A stretch of 64,000 nt of DNA, from positions 54,562,253 through 54,626,252 of the forward strand of contig CM043959.1 in NCBI GenBank assembly GCA_014529385.2. The letters run 5' to 3'. Source of the DNA: Adiantum capillus-veneris (lineage: Eukaryota > Streptophyta > Polypodiopsida > Polypodiales > Pteridaceae). Below are positions 33,566 through 43,817 of the stretch, one piece after another. Under the pieces are notes generated by a model. That model ran no database searches. It was not told the origin of the DNA and saw nothing but the letters and a program-made list of their open reading frames with translations. Made by a program: the position numbers and the translations under genes. Each line of letters opens with the position of its first letter. The first letter of the stretch is position 1.

Positions 33566-33955
33566 CACCACTTAAATGTGATTTGAACCACAAAAAGTGG
33601 TGACCACCACTTTATTGGTGTTTACCACTTTATACCAAATAACGTTCAGGTTAAGAAGCACCACTTTTCAGTGGTCCTACACACTTTTAAGGTACCGAAT
33701 AATGTTCTAGTTAAGGAGCACCACTTTATAGTGATGTTCACCACTTTATAGTGGTCTTCACCACTATAAACACCACTTAAATGTGATTTGAACCACAAAA
33801 AGTGGTGAGAACCACTTTATTGGTGTTTACCACTTTAAACCAAATAACGTTCAGGTTAAAAAGCACCACTTTTCAGTGGTTTTACACACTTTTAAGGTAC
33901 CGAATAACGTTCTAGTTAAGAAGCACCACTTTATAGTTGTAAAGAAGCACCACTT
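33566..33955 (+). repeat. ~206-bp tandem duplication after the TIR-1 gene
   Basis: ACCACTTAAATGTGATTTGA begins units near 33566 and 33772. Both run through AAATAACGTTCAGGTTAA and AAGGTACCGAATAA. The second unit forms the left arm of the large hairpin. Confidence 0.85.
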
Positions 33956-34046
33956 TATAGTTGTGTTTACAACTATAAAGTGGTGCTTCTTAACTAGAAC
34001 GTTATTCGGTACCTTAAAAGTGTGTAAAACCACTGAAAAGTGGTGC
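33863..34046. repeat. Perfect 81-bp inverted repeat with a 22-bp loop
   Basis: 33863-33943 is the exact reverse complement of 33966-34046, checked base by base. The arms begin GCACCACTTTTCAGTGG and include GGTACCGAATAACG. The loop (33944-33965) is itself a partial copy of the AAGCACCACTTTATAGTTGT unit. The overlapping ORFs on both strands are a product of this symmetry. Perfect identity implies recent formation or repair from one arm. Confidence 0.95.
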
Positions 34047-34409
34047 ACCATCGTGATGCTTCACCACAGAATAGTTAGGGTTTTCCATTGGAAAGTGATG
34101 CACCCATTGTATCGCCAGTTTTTACTAGAACCTTACCTCTTTTTAGTGCTGCCCAGCACTTTAAAGTGGTCCAGTATCACTTTTAAGAGATGGCGCACCA
34201 TATCAGCATAACTATGTAGTGATGCAACCATGGTTTCTGCCCAACTTTAAAGGGTGTTGCAGGTGCACCACTTCAACACAGCCTATCAGTGGTGCTGTAC
34301 CCATAAAAAGTGGGGTTCACCCACTTGATATTTACTAGTGGTGTGCACACTACTTTTTCCTAATAAAGCAACACTTCAATTGAATCCATGGGGGAAATAC
34401 CTGCATCTA

Positions 34410-34640
34410 ACCTGCTGAACATTTTGCTTCTTAGGTGTACCCTTGGGGGACTCAGAAGTTCTTTTTGTAGCATGCATGTGCAAAAAATTCAAAAATTTTA
34501 CAAGACATAAAACCAATTTTAGAAATGCATGCATGATGCATCTAACCTGTTTTGATAGGCGACTCCTGCGTAGAGCTCTTTCCCTTCCTAGGTGTACCCT
34601 TGTCAGAGTCTGAAGGTCCTTTTGTAGCTTGGTTCTTCAT
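34410..34640 (-). other. Two minus-strand exon-like repeats (Lys/Ser/Thr-rich), possible second TIR-1 gene
   Basis: On the minus strand 34640 downward reads ATG then KNQATKGPSDSDKGTPRKGK, ending at a donor-like ACAG|GTTAGATGCA near 34549. About 165 bp on, a diverged copy encodes ATKRTSESPKGTPKKQ and again ends at a CAG|GTTAGATGCA. Protein-level similarity plus the conserved donor suggests duplicated exons of a basic, low-complexity protein. No downstream partner exon was identified. Confidence 0.35.
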
Positions 34641-35557
34641 CGTGAAAAAATCAGAAATGCCACATAGATACATGATCAATAGTTAAATGCATTCATGCTT
34701 GAACCTGCATGATGCATTCGTATAAGCATGCACACACAATTGATAAAATCTGCATTCATGCTTCAAGCTGCATGATGCATTCTTATAAAGCATTCACAAG
34801 GGTGATCAATTAGATGTGCACAATGCATATAAATTCCAGAAATAAATTCTAAACTTACACATGCATAATTAATAGTTACAATCCATGATTATCTTGCCAC
34901 CCAACAGAGGACAGACCATATCGCTAGGGGTTGAACCTGGGTCCTTACGCACCCACCCATTCAATTTAACCACTAGGCCAAGCCCCCTTTGGTTATCTTG
35001 CCACACATTTAGAGACAAGAATACAACGCTTCTACATATGCATGAAGCATGTTAAAACATGGATCAATGCTACCTAGGAAAACCAGCCACATTCAAATTC
35101 AACCAACATTCGAGATAGAATGCTTCAAGCTACATGATGACACATACCTATTGCTGCTGCTGCTGCAGGGGATTTTTACTGAAGTTGATGACTAGCCCAG
35201 CAAAAAGTACTCCTCCTGAATTTGCTTGCTGTTGTTGTGATGTTGCTGCTTGTTGCTTCGGCTAGCAGAGAAACGCAAAGGAGGGAGGAAAGAGAAACCT
35301 GAATGGCGCTGGCGAGACAGAGAGAGGGGGGAGGAACGAGCGAGACAGAGTGGGAGGGACGAGACTCGAGAGAATATTTGCATTAAGTGCTTGAACGTAC
35401 CTTGAGGTGATCATTAATGAGTAAGCGCTTTCACTTAGTACACGTCAAATTTTAACCCTTTTTTTCCATAGATTTTGAATTTAATCCCACTGTTTCAAAC
35501 GCCTAAACCACCCATTTTCTCAACCCCAAAAACCATATACTATATAATGGCAAAAGC
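34641..35557. other. Right subterminal region of TIR-1
   Basis: Apart from the SINE, noncoding. GCATTCATGCTT and ATGATGCATTC-type words recur at about 34690-34790. A CTGCTGCTGCTG stretch lies near 35153-35168. No AAGTGGTG array is present here. Confidence 0.5.
34901..34992 (-). mobile_element. Short tRNA-derived SINE with 12-bp target duplications
   Basis: Minus strand: A box TGGCCTAGTGG (34970-34980) and B box GGTTCAACCCC (34927-34937). The unit is flanked by the perfect direct repeats TTATCTTGCCAC at 34889-34900 and 34993-35004, the mark of LINE-driven insertion. It is only about 92 bp. It inserted in TIR-1, so it is younger than that element. Confidence 0.8.
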
Positions 35558-35582
35558 GGTCCACCTATACATGCTTTCACCC
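35558..35582 (-). repeat. Right terminal inverted repeat of TIR-1
   Basis: GGTCC then ACCTATACATGCTTTCACCC, the inverse of the left end. TTTAACAGATCTCACC of gag follows. Confidence 0.9.
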
Positions 35583-36240
35583 TTTAACAGATCTCACCAA
35601 GGCCATTCCATAGAGTCTTAGAGACAATCGTGCTCCGCAAAACACATGGTCCCTAGGGCCCAAATTTTTGTTCAAACAACACCCTTACCACCTCTAGTGC
35701 TAGGACCGCAACCACCACATCCAAGAATCACTTCTATGAATCAAGTGGGTTGTGAGTCATCTATTGCTTGTTTGGAAGGTTGTGAGGAAGATATAGACCC
35801 TAATATTGCCTATGAAATTGATGCGCTTGAAGAAAGTCCACAATACTACATGGAAGAGTATTGGGGACAAGTCAAACCTGTCTATCAAGTAGCTTCTCTT
35901 GCTGCAAGAGCCAAAATATCAATTGTAGTGCCAAAAGACCACCTCTTCAATGCTATGAGTGTGGAGGTCCACATTGTGTGGCCGAGTGTCCTATTAGGCT
36001 ACGAAAGAATTCCAGACTAATGCAAACCAATCAAGCGAGCACGTCTACAATGCTGATACTCATGTGTAATCGATGTGGCATAGATAATTTGATTTCCCAA
36101 TGTCCAAATAATCCAAATGCACCAAAGATCATGCCATTAAACTTGATTGAGGTTATCGAGGAGCCATCACAAAGTACACATGTGGTACCAGTAAGTACTC
36201 ACACGATCGATGCTCCAAAAACAAAATTATATTCTTGAAT
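35583..36240 (+). pseudogene. gag: gag of Gy-A2, part 2, with two zinc knuckles
   Basis: Gag resumes at AACAGATCTCACCAAGGCC, matching Gy-A1 5240 onward. About 45 codons of the Gy-A1 sequence with its knuckle are shortened here. The frame 35861-36238 has CYECGGPHCVAECP and CNRCGIDNLISQCP, a pair of CCHC-like knuckles. An upstream frame (35646-36020) carries the segment before them, so at least one shift is present. This part is absent from Gy-A1 because of its deletion. Confidence 0.75.
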
Positions 36241-38160
36241 AAAGAGACACAACATCAATTTCCCAATCTTAGAAGAAGAAGAAAACACGAAGGAAGAGAT
36301 CGCAAAAAGTAGCGAAGTCAGACCCTAGTTCAAAGAACAACATAGGGACTGGTGACAACCCTGTATATATGAACGACGTTGAAGAGGATTCTGATTCAGG
36401 TGAAACCATGGAGACCAAAATGACCACTAAGAAAGAAACCAACAAGGAAGATCGTCATGAGCCACAATGGTCAGGATCCAAGAAGAAAATAAGAACTTAT
36501 CCAAACCCTATAGAGGAGATCGAGCGAGTCAAGCAATTAATGAGTTTGGTAGAAGACACCTAAAGGGATCTAGAACCAACACCCAGGCAGATCCAGAGTA
36601 TAGACACATTGTTTCCTATGCAACAACAACCTCACCAATTCCGTAAACCCTTAGCTATACCTAGTGTCATCCAAGAAGAAAGTGACTTAAAGTAATGGGA
36701 AAGTGGGCGTACTCACTTCTTGTTGGAAAGAATGTTTATAGAGGGACTACTTGACCCTATCGAAGAAATGGATATCCCATCTTCCCCACGTCAAGGCACT
36801 GAAGCCCAAAAGGTGCTGTTAAATATTGCCAAACTGATGGATTTCATGGCTTCAGAAGTCAAAACCACCATCATGTCCAAACTATATGGAGACCCTGAGC
36901 TATTCTTAGTTCTTCGAGATTTCCTCAATGGAGAATTGAAGGTTAGGCTACCACAATTTTCACAGATGGATGGAGCTAGGGAGATGCCAATAGAGGAGGA
37001 ACACTTAGATCCACAACCCAACCTAGATAAGAACCTTGTTGTAGAAATACATGTTAACAAGTTAGGACAATACCTTGAGGGTGACGAATCCAATGCAACC
37101 ATACCAATCACTACCAAGGGATTAATTGTGAAGGGAATCCTTGATGGTGGCGCTGGGGTTAGCACTGTGACTAAAAATTGCTGGGAAACTATGGGAAGAC
37201 CTCACCTTGGGACCACAAACATAGTAGTAAAGATGGGAAATGGGCCTATTGTTAAACCTATTGGGATGCTAGAAGATCTCAAGATCAAGATCTTTGGACA
37301 TAAAATAAGAAATACCTTCATTGTTATGGATTTCTCCAAGCACACTATGTCATCTGAGATGATCTTAGGACGTCCTTTCATGAGGGAAGAAAAAATGGTG
37401 CATGACTGGTCTAAAACCCATGTTTACTTGCAGTTCCAAGATTCTGTCATTCGAGTGGATCTTTTAACTGGTCGAGCACATCCGCTAGGAAAGAGGTTTA
37501 TAATTGATCATAGATCTGAGACCACAGTTCACTCGGCCCCATTGCAATATTGTTACACATGTAAAATGGACATTGATGTTGGGGAAGATTCTCCTTATAT
37601 GGATGTACTACCTGGGATGACTGAGTCAGAAAATGTGGATTGGGTCCACTTAGCAGCAACCATAGACACTTGGGGGAACAGGGGGACAACCTGGGTAACA
37701 CCTGAGGGGGATGAAATGCCACCACTCGCACCCTTAAATATGCTAGAAGCAATGCATATAGCTTCTGATGACCTACAAGATGAAAGTTTGAATGGCATTG
37801 GAACCAGTAGCGTCTCACAAGATTATAGACCACACGATTTGGGGTCAAAATCATCAATTTAAATTGACTATGAGGACAAAGAATCCGAGTTAAATCTTAG
37901 TGCAAATGTGGGGACAAACCATTCAGGGCCCAATGGTACCCTAGATGAAAATCTATCCAAGGGAGCAGAAGACACAAGTAGCGATTCACCTAGTGACTCT
38001 TCACTAGAGATCTACCGTAATTGAAAATTAGACAAGAAGAGTAAGAGATATAAGAGGTGACGATATCGAGCAAATGTGCATGCTAGAATAAATGAAAAGA
38101 AATCTAACACAAAATGGCTTAGTTATATAGGGACATGTGATGCTCATCGAAAGTTGGTAG
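36241..38160 (+). pseudogene. Protease region of Gy-A2
   Basis: A retropepsin-like protease normally cleaves Gag-Pol. The open part 36720-37862 (no ATG at its start) contains VKGILDGGAGVSTV, where the active-site Asp-Thr-Gly reads Asp-Gly-Gly (about 37142-37150), and later MILGRPFMREEKMVHDW (about 37360-37410). The same arrangement with DTGAG and ILGRPFMRQ is found in Gy-N. An acidic/Lys-rich linker precedes it (EEDSDSGETMETKMTTKKET), with stops near 36561 and 36694. Further stops follow the TAA at 37860. Confidence 0.8.
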
Positions 38161-39552
38161 ATAACTGGGGTGAATAACTTCAAAGTGTTATGTGGTGTTA
38201 GTCCACAACCCATTGACATCGCACAACTAGAGGCTACAGAGAAGCCAAAGTTGAGCCGTACCATAAGGAGACAACAAAATCGAGAGTTAGCTCAACAACA
38301 AAAGGAATCGGAAGTGAAATCACAGTCCACAGAACAACAGGACCCAAAGACTTACACCCTGCACCTGAACATTTCAAATCCTACACCACAGAGGAACATA
38401 AGGTTGTCTATATGAAGGCTCAAAGAAAACCTATCAATGGAAGCAATGGAGTTGATGACTGTCCAGTGATAGTTAAGGAAATAGAGTTAGCAGACCTTGG
38501 AGAAGAGTCCAAACCTGTTTTCATTGCCCAAGATCTGACAGAGACTGAGGAGTGTGTACTTAGAGAACTTCTCAAGGAATTCAGGGATATATTTTCTTGG
38601 ACATATCATGATATGAAAGGTGTCCACCTTCCCTGGTGCAACACACAATCCCCATAAATAGCATGGCTAAACCAGTTCAACAACGACCCTACTCAATGAA
38701 TCCTAAATACGCAAAGATCGTTCAAGAAGAGATTGAAAAGCTTGTGAAATGCAAATTCCTATACCCTATTGAGCACTCAGAATGGATTTTTCCAATAGTT
38801 ATTGTGCCAAAAAAGAATGGGAAACTCAGAGTGTGCATGGATCTCAAGAAGGTCAATGCCACAAGACCATTACCCCTTGCCATATTCAGAACATGTGCTT
38901 GAAAGAGTTGCAGGGTAGGAAGCTTAGAGCTTTTTAGATGGATACTCTGGCTACAATAAAATCACAATTGCACTAGAGGACCAAGCTAAAACAACATTTA
39001 TAATTGCACTAGAGGACCAAGCTAAAACAACCTTTATAATTGAATTTGGAGTGTTCGCATTTTGTGTTATGGCTTTTGGCTTAACCAATGCCCCTGCTAC
39101 CTTTCAAAGATTAATAAACACTGCTTTTAGAGAATATTTAAGGGAGTTTTGCGAAGCTTTCTTAGATGACCTTTGTGTTTATTCCTCTTGGAAAGAACAT
39201 CTATCATGCTTACGAAAAGTGTTTGAGAAGTGAAAATTGTATCGCATCTCCTTAAACCCTTTTAAATGCCAATTTTGGGTTAAACATGGAGTCATTTTAG
39301 GGCATATAGTGTCCAAAAATGGGATTTCCACAGATGAGAGCAAAATTAAAGTCATTGCTAAATTGCCACCACCTACAACTATAAAGGACTTCAAAGGTTC
39401 ATGGGCCATGTTGGTTATTACCGACGGTTTATTTTAAACTTTGACCGCGGAGTGTGACCATGCTTATGAGTCATTGAAAAAGACCTTGACTAGCACTCCT
39501 ATTCTACGAGTGCCCAATTGGATTGTAATGTTCCATGTGCATATTGATGCAT
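38161..39552 (+). pseudogene. pol: RT of Gy-A2 to the start of RNase H
   Basis: The approach to RT reads LLKEFRDIFSWTYHDMKGV. After a shift near 38640 come KPVQQRPYSMNPKYAKIVQE, VIVPKKNGKLRVCMDLKKVN and, after more shifts, AFGLTNAPATFQRL and the catalytic FLDD (about 39160-39171). VILGHIVSKNGIS is in the thumb. A 36-bp duplication (ATTGCACTAGAGGACCAAGC at 38967 and 39003) repeats 12 codons. RNase H begins FHVHIDA and stops at 39552 where Gy-N is inserted. Confidence 0.85.
39548..39552. repeat. Target-site duplication of Gy-N, left copy (TGCAT)
   Basis: TGCAT before the Gy-N LTR start recurs at 55247-55251. The uninterrupted Gy-A1 sequence reads GATGCATCAAATTTTGC, so the joined site is as expected. 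Confidence 0.92.
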
Positions 39553-39649
39553 TGTTGACGGCTGGGTCAACAACACAACATAACTCAAGTTTCGTACCAA
39601 AGTCTTATCTTTTGCGAGTTATGAAATGCTGCGGATTATGGCTATAAAC
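39553..39649 (+). repeat. 5' LTR of Gy-N, first 97 bp
   Basis: TGTTGACGGCTGGGTCAACA ... GGCTATAAAC. Nearly identical to 54291-54388. It ends at the Copia-1 target duplication. Confidence 0.93.
39645..39649. repeat. Target-site duplication of Copia-1, left copy (TAAAC)
   Basis: TAAAC here and at 44406-44410. The intact Gy-N 3' LTR reads CTATAAACGTCATTTG across the same point, a direct empty-site control. Confidence 0.95.
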
Positions 39650-39876
39650 TGTTGGAATTAGGGTTGCACAGAAACGCACACAGCTTGGAGAAGACGAAGG
39701 AAGCTCAAGGCACACAATAGAGAGTGTATTACTTGGTGTGCAATGGAAAGATAGATAGACCTAGAGTGATGGGCGTATATACAATGCACGGGGGAAAAAA
39801 CCTCCTAAAGAGGGAAAAAATGCCCCGGTGGTCCTAGTGTGTTCACACACATCACTACCACATGTATATGGTAACA
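39650..39876 (-). repeat. LTR of Copia-1 (3' LTR in element orientation)
   Basis: 227 bp. It differs from 44179-44405 at GCACAG/GCAGAG, TAGACC/TAGCCC and CGGTGG/CGGCGG. Confidence 0.95.
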
Positions 39877-39889
39877 AATCCCCCCTGGA
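39877..39889 (-). other. Polypurine tract of Copia-1
   Basis: On the minus strand CCAGGGGGGATTT lies directly before the LTR, the plus-strand primer position. Confidence 0.8.
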
Positions 39890-39951
39890 GTGATGCGGTG
39901 AACGAGAGCTGGCACATGAGTAAAGGGAAGTGCCATGCCCTGAGGACAGGA

Positions 39952-41330
39952 TCAGTCCACAAAGGGGAGTAAGCCCAAAGCTTTGCGGAAAGCTTCAAGC
40001 TTCTCACGAGACAATGCCTTTGTGAAAAGATCTGCAAGGTTGTCCTGTGTTGGCACATAAGCCAAGCTGATCTCTCCTGCTGAGAGCCTCTCCCTGACAT
40101 AGTGGTAATGCACCTCAATGTGCTTTGTGCGAGCATGAAAAACTGGGTTCCTCGCAACTGCCAATGCGCTCTGACTGTCAGTGTAGATAGTGTTGGCAGT
40201 GTCCTGTCCAACACCCAAATCAGCCATAAGGCGTCTGAGCCATACACAATCAACCATAGCTGTGAAGACTGCCATGTACTCAGCCTCACAACTCGAAGTA
40301 GCCACAGTAGATTGCTTCTTGCTCAACCATGATATACATGAACTGCCAAGCATGAAACAAAAACCACTTGTGGACACTCGCGTGTCAAAACAACCAGCCC
40401 AATCCGAGTCCGAAAAAGCATGTAAGTCTGGCGGCAATGATCCCCCCTTGGGATAAAACAAGCCAAGATGTAAAGTGCCACTAAGGTAGCGAAAAATCCT
40501 CTTGACAGCCTACCAATGCTTAGACCCTGGGCTATGCATAAATCTATTGACCTGTGAGACTGCAAACTGAATATCCGGCCTCGTGTTGCATACATAAATG
40601 AGGCAGCCAACAACAGTTTGGTAAAGAGTGACATCAGCAGGATTGCAGCATCATGTAGACTCAACTTCAAACCTGTTTCCATGGGAGTGGCAATAGGTTT
40701 GCAATCCTCAAGTCCAAACTTACATAGCAATGTCTCTATGTAACTTTTCTGACACAAGGCAATACTACCATCACACTGCTTAAACTGTATGCCCAAATAA
40801 TGATGCAACAGCCCCAAATCTTTCATCTTGAAAGTAGCATTCAAATCAGCCTTAAATTCAGCAATATGTCTCTCATTTGGTCCAGTGATCAGCAAATCAT
40901 CAACATAAAGAACCACGATGAGAAATACATCACCCTCACGCTTTACATACAATGTGCTTTCTGTTGGACTGTTACGAAAGCCTTGTTTGACCAAATGAGT
41001 GTCAGCTTTCTCATACCAAGCACGAGGAGATTGATTCAACCCATACAAAGCCTTGTTACATTTGCACACTTTGTCCTCTTGTCCTTTTATGACAAAACCG
41101 CTAGGCTGCGTTACATAAACTTCCTCAAATATGTCACCATTCAAGAAAGCAGTAACAATGTCTGATTGATGTACATCCCAACCAAAATGAGCTGCCAATG
41201 CACATAGAAAACGCACAGTAGTCATACGACAAGTGGGAGCAAAAGTTTCAGCCCTTTCCTCATCAAGTACATCATGTACATCTGCATCAGTAATAGGCTG
41301 ATCTAAAACATTTTCAGAAACCCCCATAGG
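39952..41330 (-). pseudogene. pol: RT and RNase H of Copia-1, with an internal deletion
   Basis: In frame with the upstream ORF but after its TAG. DVLDEERAETFAPTCRMTTV joins the integrase-RT linker to the middle of RT. About 90 residues that normally include the W-V-x-K and RYKARLVAKG blocks are missing near 41250. Then come VHQSDIVTAFLNG, the catalytic LYVDDLLITG and LLHHYLGIQF. A frameshift near 40640 leads to RNase H (40461-39952): FSDSDWAGC, SCEAEYMA, TDSQSAL and HIEVHYHYVRE. It ends at the TAG near 39952. Confidence 0.9.
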
Positions 41331-43817
41331 CTATACATTTGCCTCATTGGAACTTACATTCGTATTTCCACCACTGAAAAGAGGCAACAAAGTGTCATAA
41401 ATGTCTTGTGAGCTTACATTACTGTCTCTAGAACATGACAGCAAGGGCTGAACAGAATCTTCCACAAACACTACATCCCGAGAAACCAGAATACGTTTTG
41501 TTTGTGGATGATACAACCTGTAACCTTTGCTTTCACCACTATAACCAACAAAAATACATTTGACAGCCTTATCATCCAATTTTCTGCGCTGCACTTGTGG
41601 CACCAAAGCATATGCCAAACAACCAAAAACACGCATGTGCTCAATAGAAGGCTTTCTATCATGCCATGCTTCATATGGCGTAATAGACTGCAAAGCTTTC
41701 ATAGGACACCTGTTAAGTACATAAGTGGCACACATGATGGCCTCAAGCCAAAAAGAATGCGGTAAAGCTTGACTTTTGACCATACATCGTGCCATTTCCG
41801 TCAGTGACCTGTTTTTCCTCTCAGCAACACCATTTTGTTGAGGCGTATAAGGCACTGTACATTGGTGTTTTATCCCACGACTAGCCATAAATGCATTAAA
41901 TTCATGAGACATATACTCCCCCCCTCGATCGGAACGGAGGGTGCCCATAGTACATTTCGAGACATTTTCAGCCATAGCCAGAAATTGTTTGAAGCACATA
42001 AAAACTTTGGACTTCGCTTTAAGCGGAAATACCCATGCATGCCTAGAGTAATCATCAATGAAAGTCACGAAGTACAGGTAATTGCCCAAGGACGGAGTTT
42101 GCATGGGCCCACAAACATCACTATGCACAAGCTGCAACCTGTATGTGGCCCGAACTGAACCATCCTTTGGAAACTTAGAATGCTGCATCTTACCCAAAAT
42201 ACAGCCTTCACAAACATGTTTGACAGGTGCTTCAAGAGGTGGCAAAGAAGCAACCATGTTAGATTTCTGCAAACGCAACAAACTGGTAAAATTTAGATGA
42301 CCAAAACGTGCATGCCAAAGTTTTGCATCTGAAACAGCCCTTGAATCTGCAACAACATTTGCAAAATTTTGTCCACACTTGTCATACAAAGTGAGCTTAT
42401 ACAGCCCACGACACAAAAGGCTAGATGCAACAATTTCATCACCAAAACTGAGATCATGAACTGCACATCTGTCATCCACAAATTTGACTACAAGTCCAAG
42501 TCTAGCAAGTGCGGATACAGACAAGAGATTCTTCTTGATCCCAGGTACATAAAGTGCATCAACAAGTGTGAAGGAACTGCCATTAGCAGCAGTGAGCACA
42601 ATCTTTCCAACTCCCTGAACTGGATAAGAGGCGTTGTTGGCACAAGTGACTGAATTCCCATGAGGGACTGACTCGAGAGAGGTAAAAAATTCACGATGTG
42701 AGGTAATGTGCTTTGTAGCACCACTGTCGAAATACCACACATGTGAATCTGCAGCAACTGACAAGCATGCATCATGGACAGCAGGATTGTAAGTGCACTC
42801 TGCGCTAAAAGCCCATTCTGCATCAACATCAGCAACACAGTCTCCTTTCACAGAAGACTCAACAATGGCTGCATTTGTAGTGGAACCACCCTCTTTCTTC
42901 TTAGCCTCTTTGGCCTTCAACTTAGGACACGACTTGATCAAGTGATCATTGGCTTTACAATAATGGCAACGCATCTTCTTTTTGCCCTTATCACCAGAAT
43001 TGCCAGACGAAGTACTGCCAGCAGAAGCATTAGGAACATAATTTTTGCCACTCGCAGCAGAACCATAAGAAGTGGCTGCATTGCTGTTACCACCCTTTCT
43101 TTGAGAGGCAATAAAAGCCTGTTCAACTGCATGCTGCCTAGTCCTGTTTTTTCTGGAAAGTGACTCTTGCAATAGCAATGTGCATAATGCATCAAACTTG
43201 ACAACTTCAGGATTTCCTTGGGTCATCAGTCTCCAAGTACTAGAAAAAGTCTGGTAGGAATCTGGTAAGGCATCAAGAACAGTATGCACAAGGGAACTGT
43301 CTGAAATGACTTCACCTGCAGAAATAAGCTGCTCATTGATATCCTTGACTCTAGCAAGGAAAGTGTCCATATCATCTTCCTCATGCATAATCTTCGACTC
43401 CAACTCTTTACGCAGCAAAGCAATTTTAGCCTCATTGCGGCTTGCATAAAGACCTGCTAAAATATCCCAAGCCTGTTTTGCAGATTTTGCTAAACGGATG
43501 TGAGGAACAATGGTGCGCTTCACAGACAACACAATCAATGCATGAGCCTGCGCATCCTTAACATCCCAACGAGCTTGTTCTGCCGTAGGCAAAACAACTC
43601 TAACAGCTGCAATCCTTGCAGCAAGACCTGCAACATCCTTAACATCACCTACATCCTCAGAACCATGACGTACATCAATGCCCTGCACAATGTTCCAGAC
43701 ACCTTTTGACACAAGAACATGTTGCATCATATAAGCCCACATAGGGTAGTTGTCCCCATCCAACCTGTCCTCAACAGCAAACATCTTGAACACATCTGTG
43801 TTGTTGTTGTCAGCCAT
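41331..43817 (-). CDS. gag-pol: Copia-1 gag-protease-integrase ORF
   Basis: I start at the ATG at 43817 (MADNNNTDVFKMF); upstream residues in the same frame look untranslated. About 828 residues. The gag core (WDILAGLYASRNEAKIALL) is at about 116-140. A CCHC knuckle CHYCKANDHLIKSC is at 284-297. Protease DSGATKH starts at 364. The integrase HHCC finger (H502, H507, C536, C539) follows. The catalytic core has D567, D630 and E666, giving D-D-35-E spacing. All key residues are intact. It ends in TAG at 41333-41331, just before RT. The products would be a particle protein, its protease and an integrase; without RT they could at most act in trans. Confidence 0.93.
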   Translation of the reverse strand: MADNNNTDVFKMFAVEDRLDGDNYPMWAYMMQHVLVSKGVWNIVQGIDVRHGSEDVGDVKDVAGLAARIAAVRVVLPTAEQARWDVKDAQAHALIVLSVKRTIVPHIRLAKSAKQAWDILAGLYASRNEAKIALLRKELESKIMHEEDDMDTFLARVKDINEQLISAGEVISDSSLVHTVLDALPDSYQTFSSTWRLMTQGNPEVVKFDALCTLLLQESLSRKNRTRQHAVEQAFIASQRKGGNSNAATSYGSAASGKNYVPNASAGSTSSGNSGDKGKKKMRCHYCKANDHLIKSCPKLKAKEAKKKEGGSTTNAAIVESSVKGDCVADVDAEWAFSAECTYNPAVHDACLSVAADSHVWYFDSGATKHITSHREFFTSLESVPHGNSVTCANNASYPVQGVGKIVLTAANGSSFTLVDALYVPGIKKNLLSVSALARLGLVVKFVDDRCAVHDLSFGDEIVASSLLCRGLYKLTLYDKCGQNFANVVADSRAVSDAKLWHARFGHLNFTSLLRLQKSNMVASLPPLEAPVKHVCEGCILGKMQHSKFPKDGSVRATYRLQLVHSDVCGPMQTPSLGNYLYFVTFIDDYSRHAWVFPLKAKSKVFMCFKQFLAMAENVSKCTMGTLRSDRGGEYMSHEFNAFMASRGIKHQCTVPYTPQQNGVAERKNRSLTEMARCMVKSQALPHSFWLEAIMCATYVLNRCPMKALQSITPYEAWHDRKPSIEHMRVFGCLAYALVPQVQRRKLDDKAVKCIFVGYSGESKGYRLYHPQTKRILVSRDVVFVEDSVQPLLSCSRDSNVSSQDIYDTLLPLFSGGNTNVSSNEANV

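Larger units (their letters stand above)
29242..35582. mobile_element. TIR-1, DNA transposon with 23-25 bp terminal inverted repeats
   Basis: The left end GGGTGAAAGCATGTATAGG is the exact reverse complement of the right end. The match runs 23 bp if the flanking A/T is counted, and about 25 bp with one mismatch. Removing 29242-35582 and one TTTA restores the Gy-A1-like target GATGACTTTAACAGATCTC. The duplication is therefore 2-4 bp (TT, TTA or TTTA; ambiguous because the target is TTTA). A TTA duplication would fit PIF/Harbinger, but no DDE transposase is visible, so the superfamily is open. It encodes one spliced Cys-rich gene and long AAGTGGTG repeat arrays. Confidence 0.88.

Noticed and set aside
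33851-34211. Overlapping ORFs on both strands with the same peptide
   Set aside because: They are produced by the perfect inverted repeat and the AAGTGGTG words; there are no coding features.
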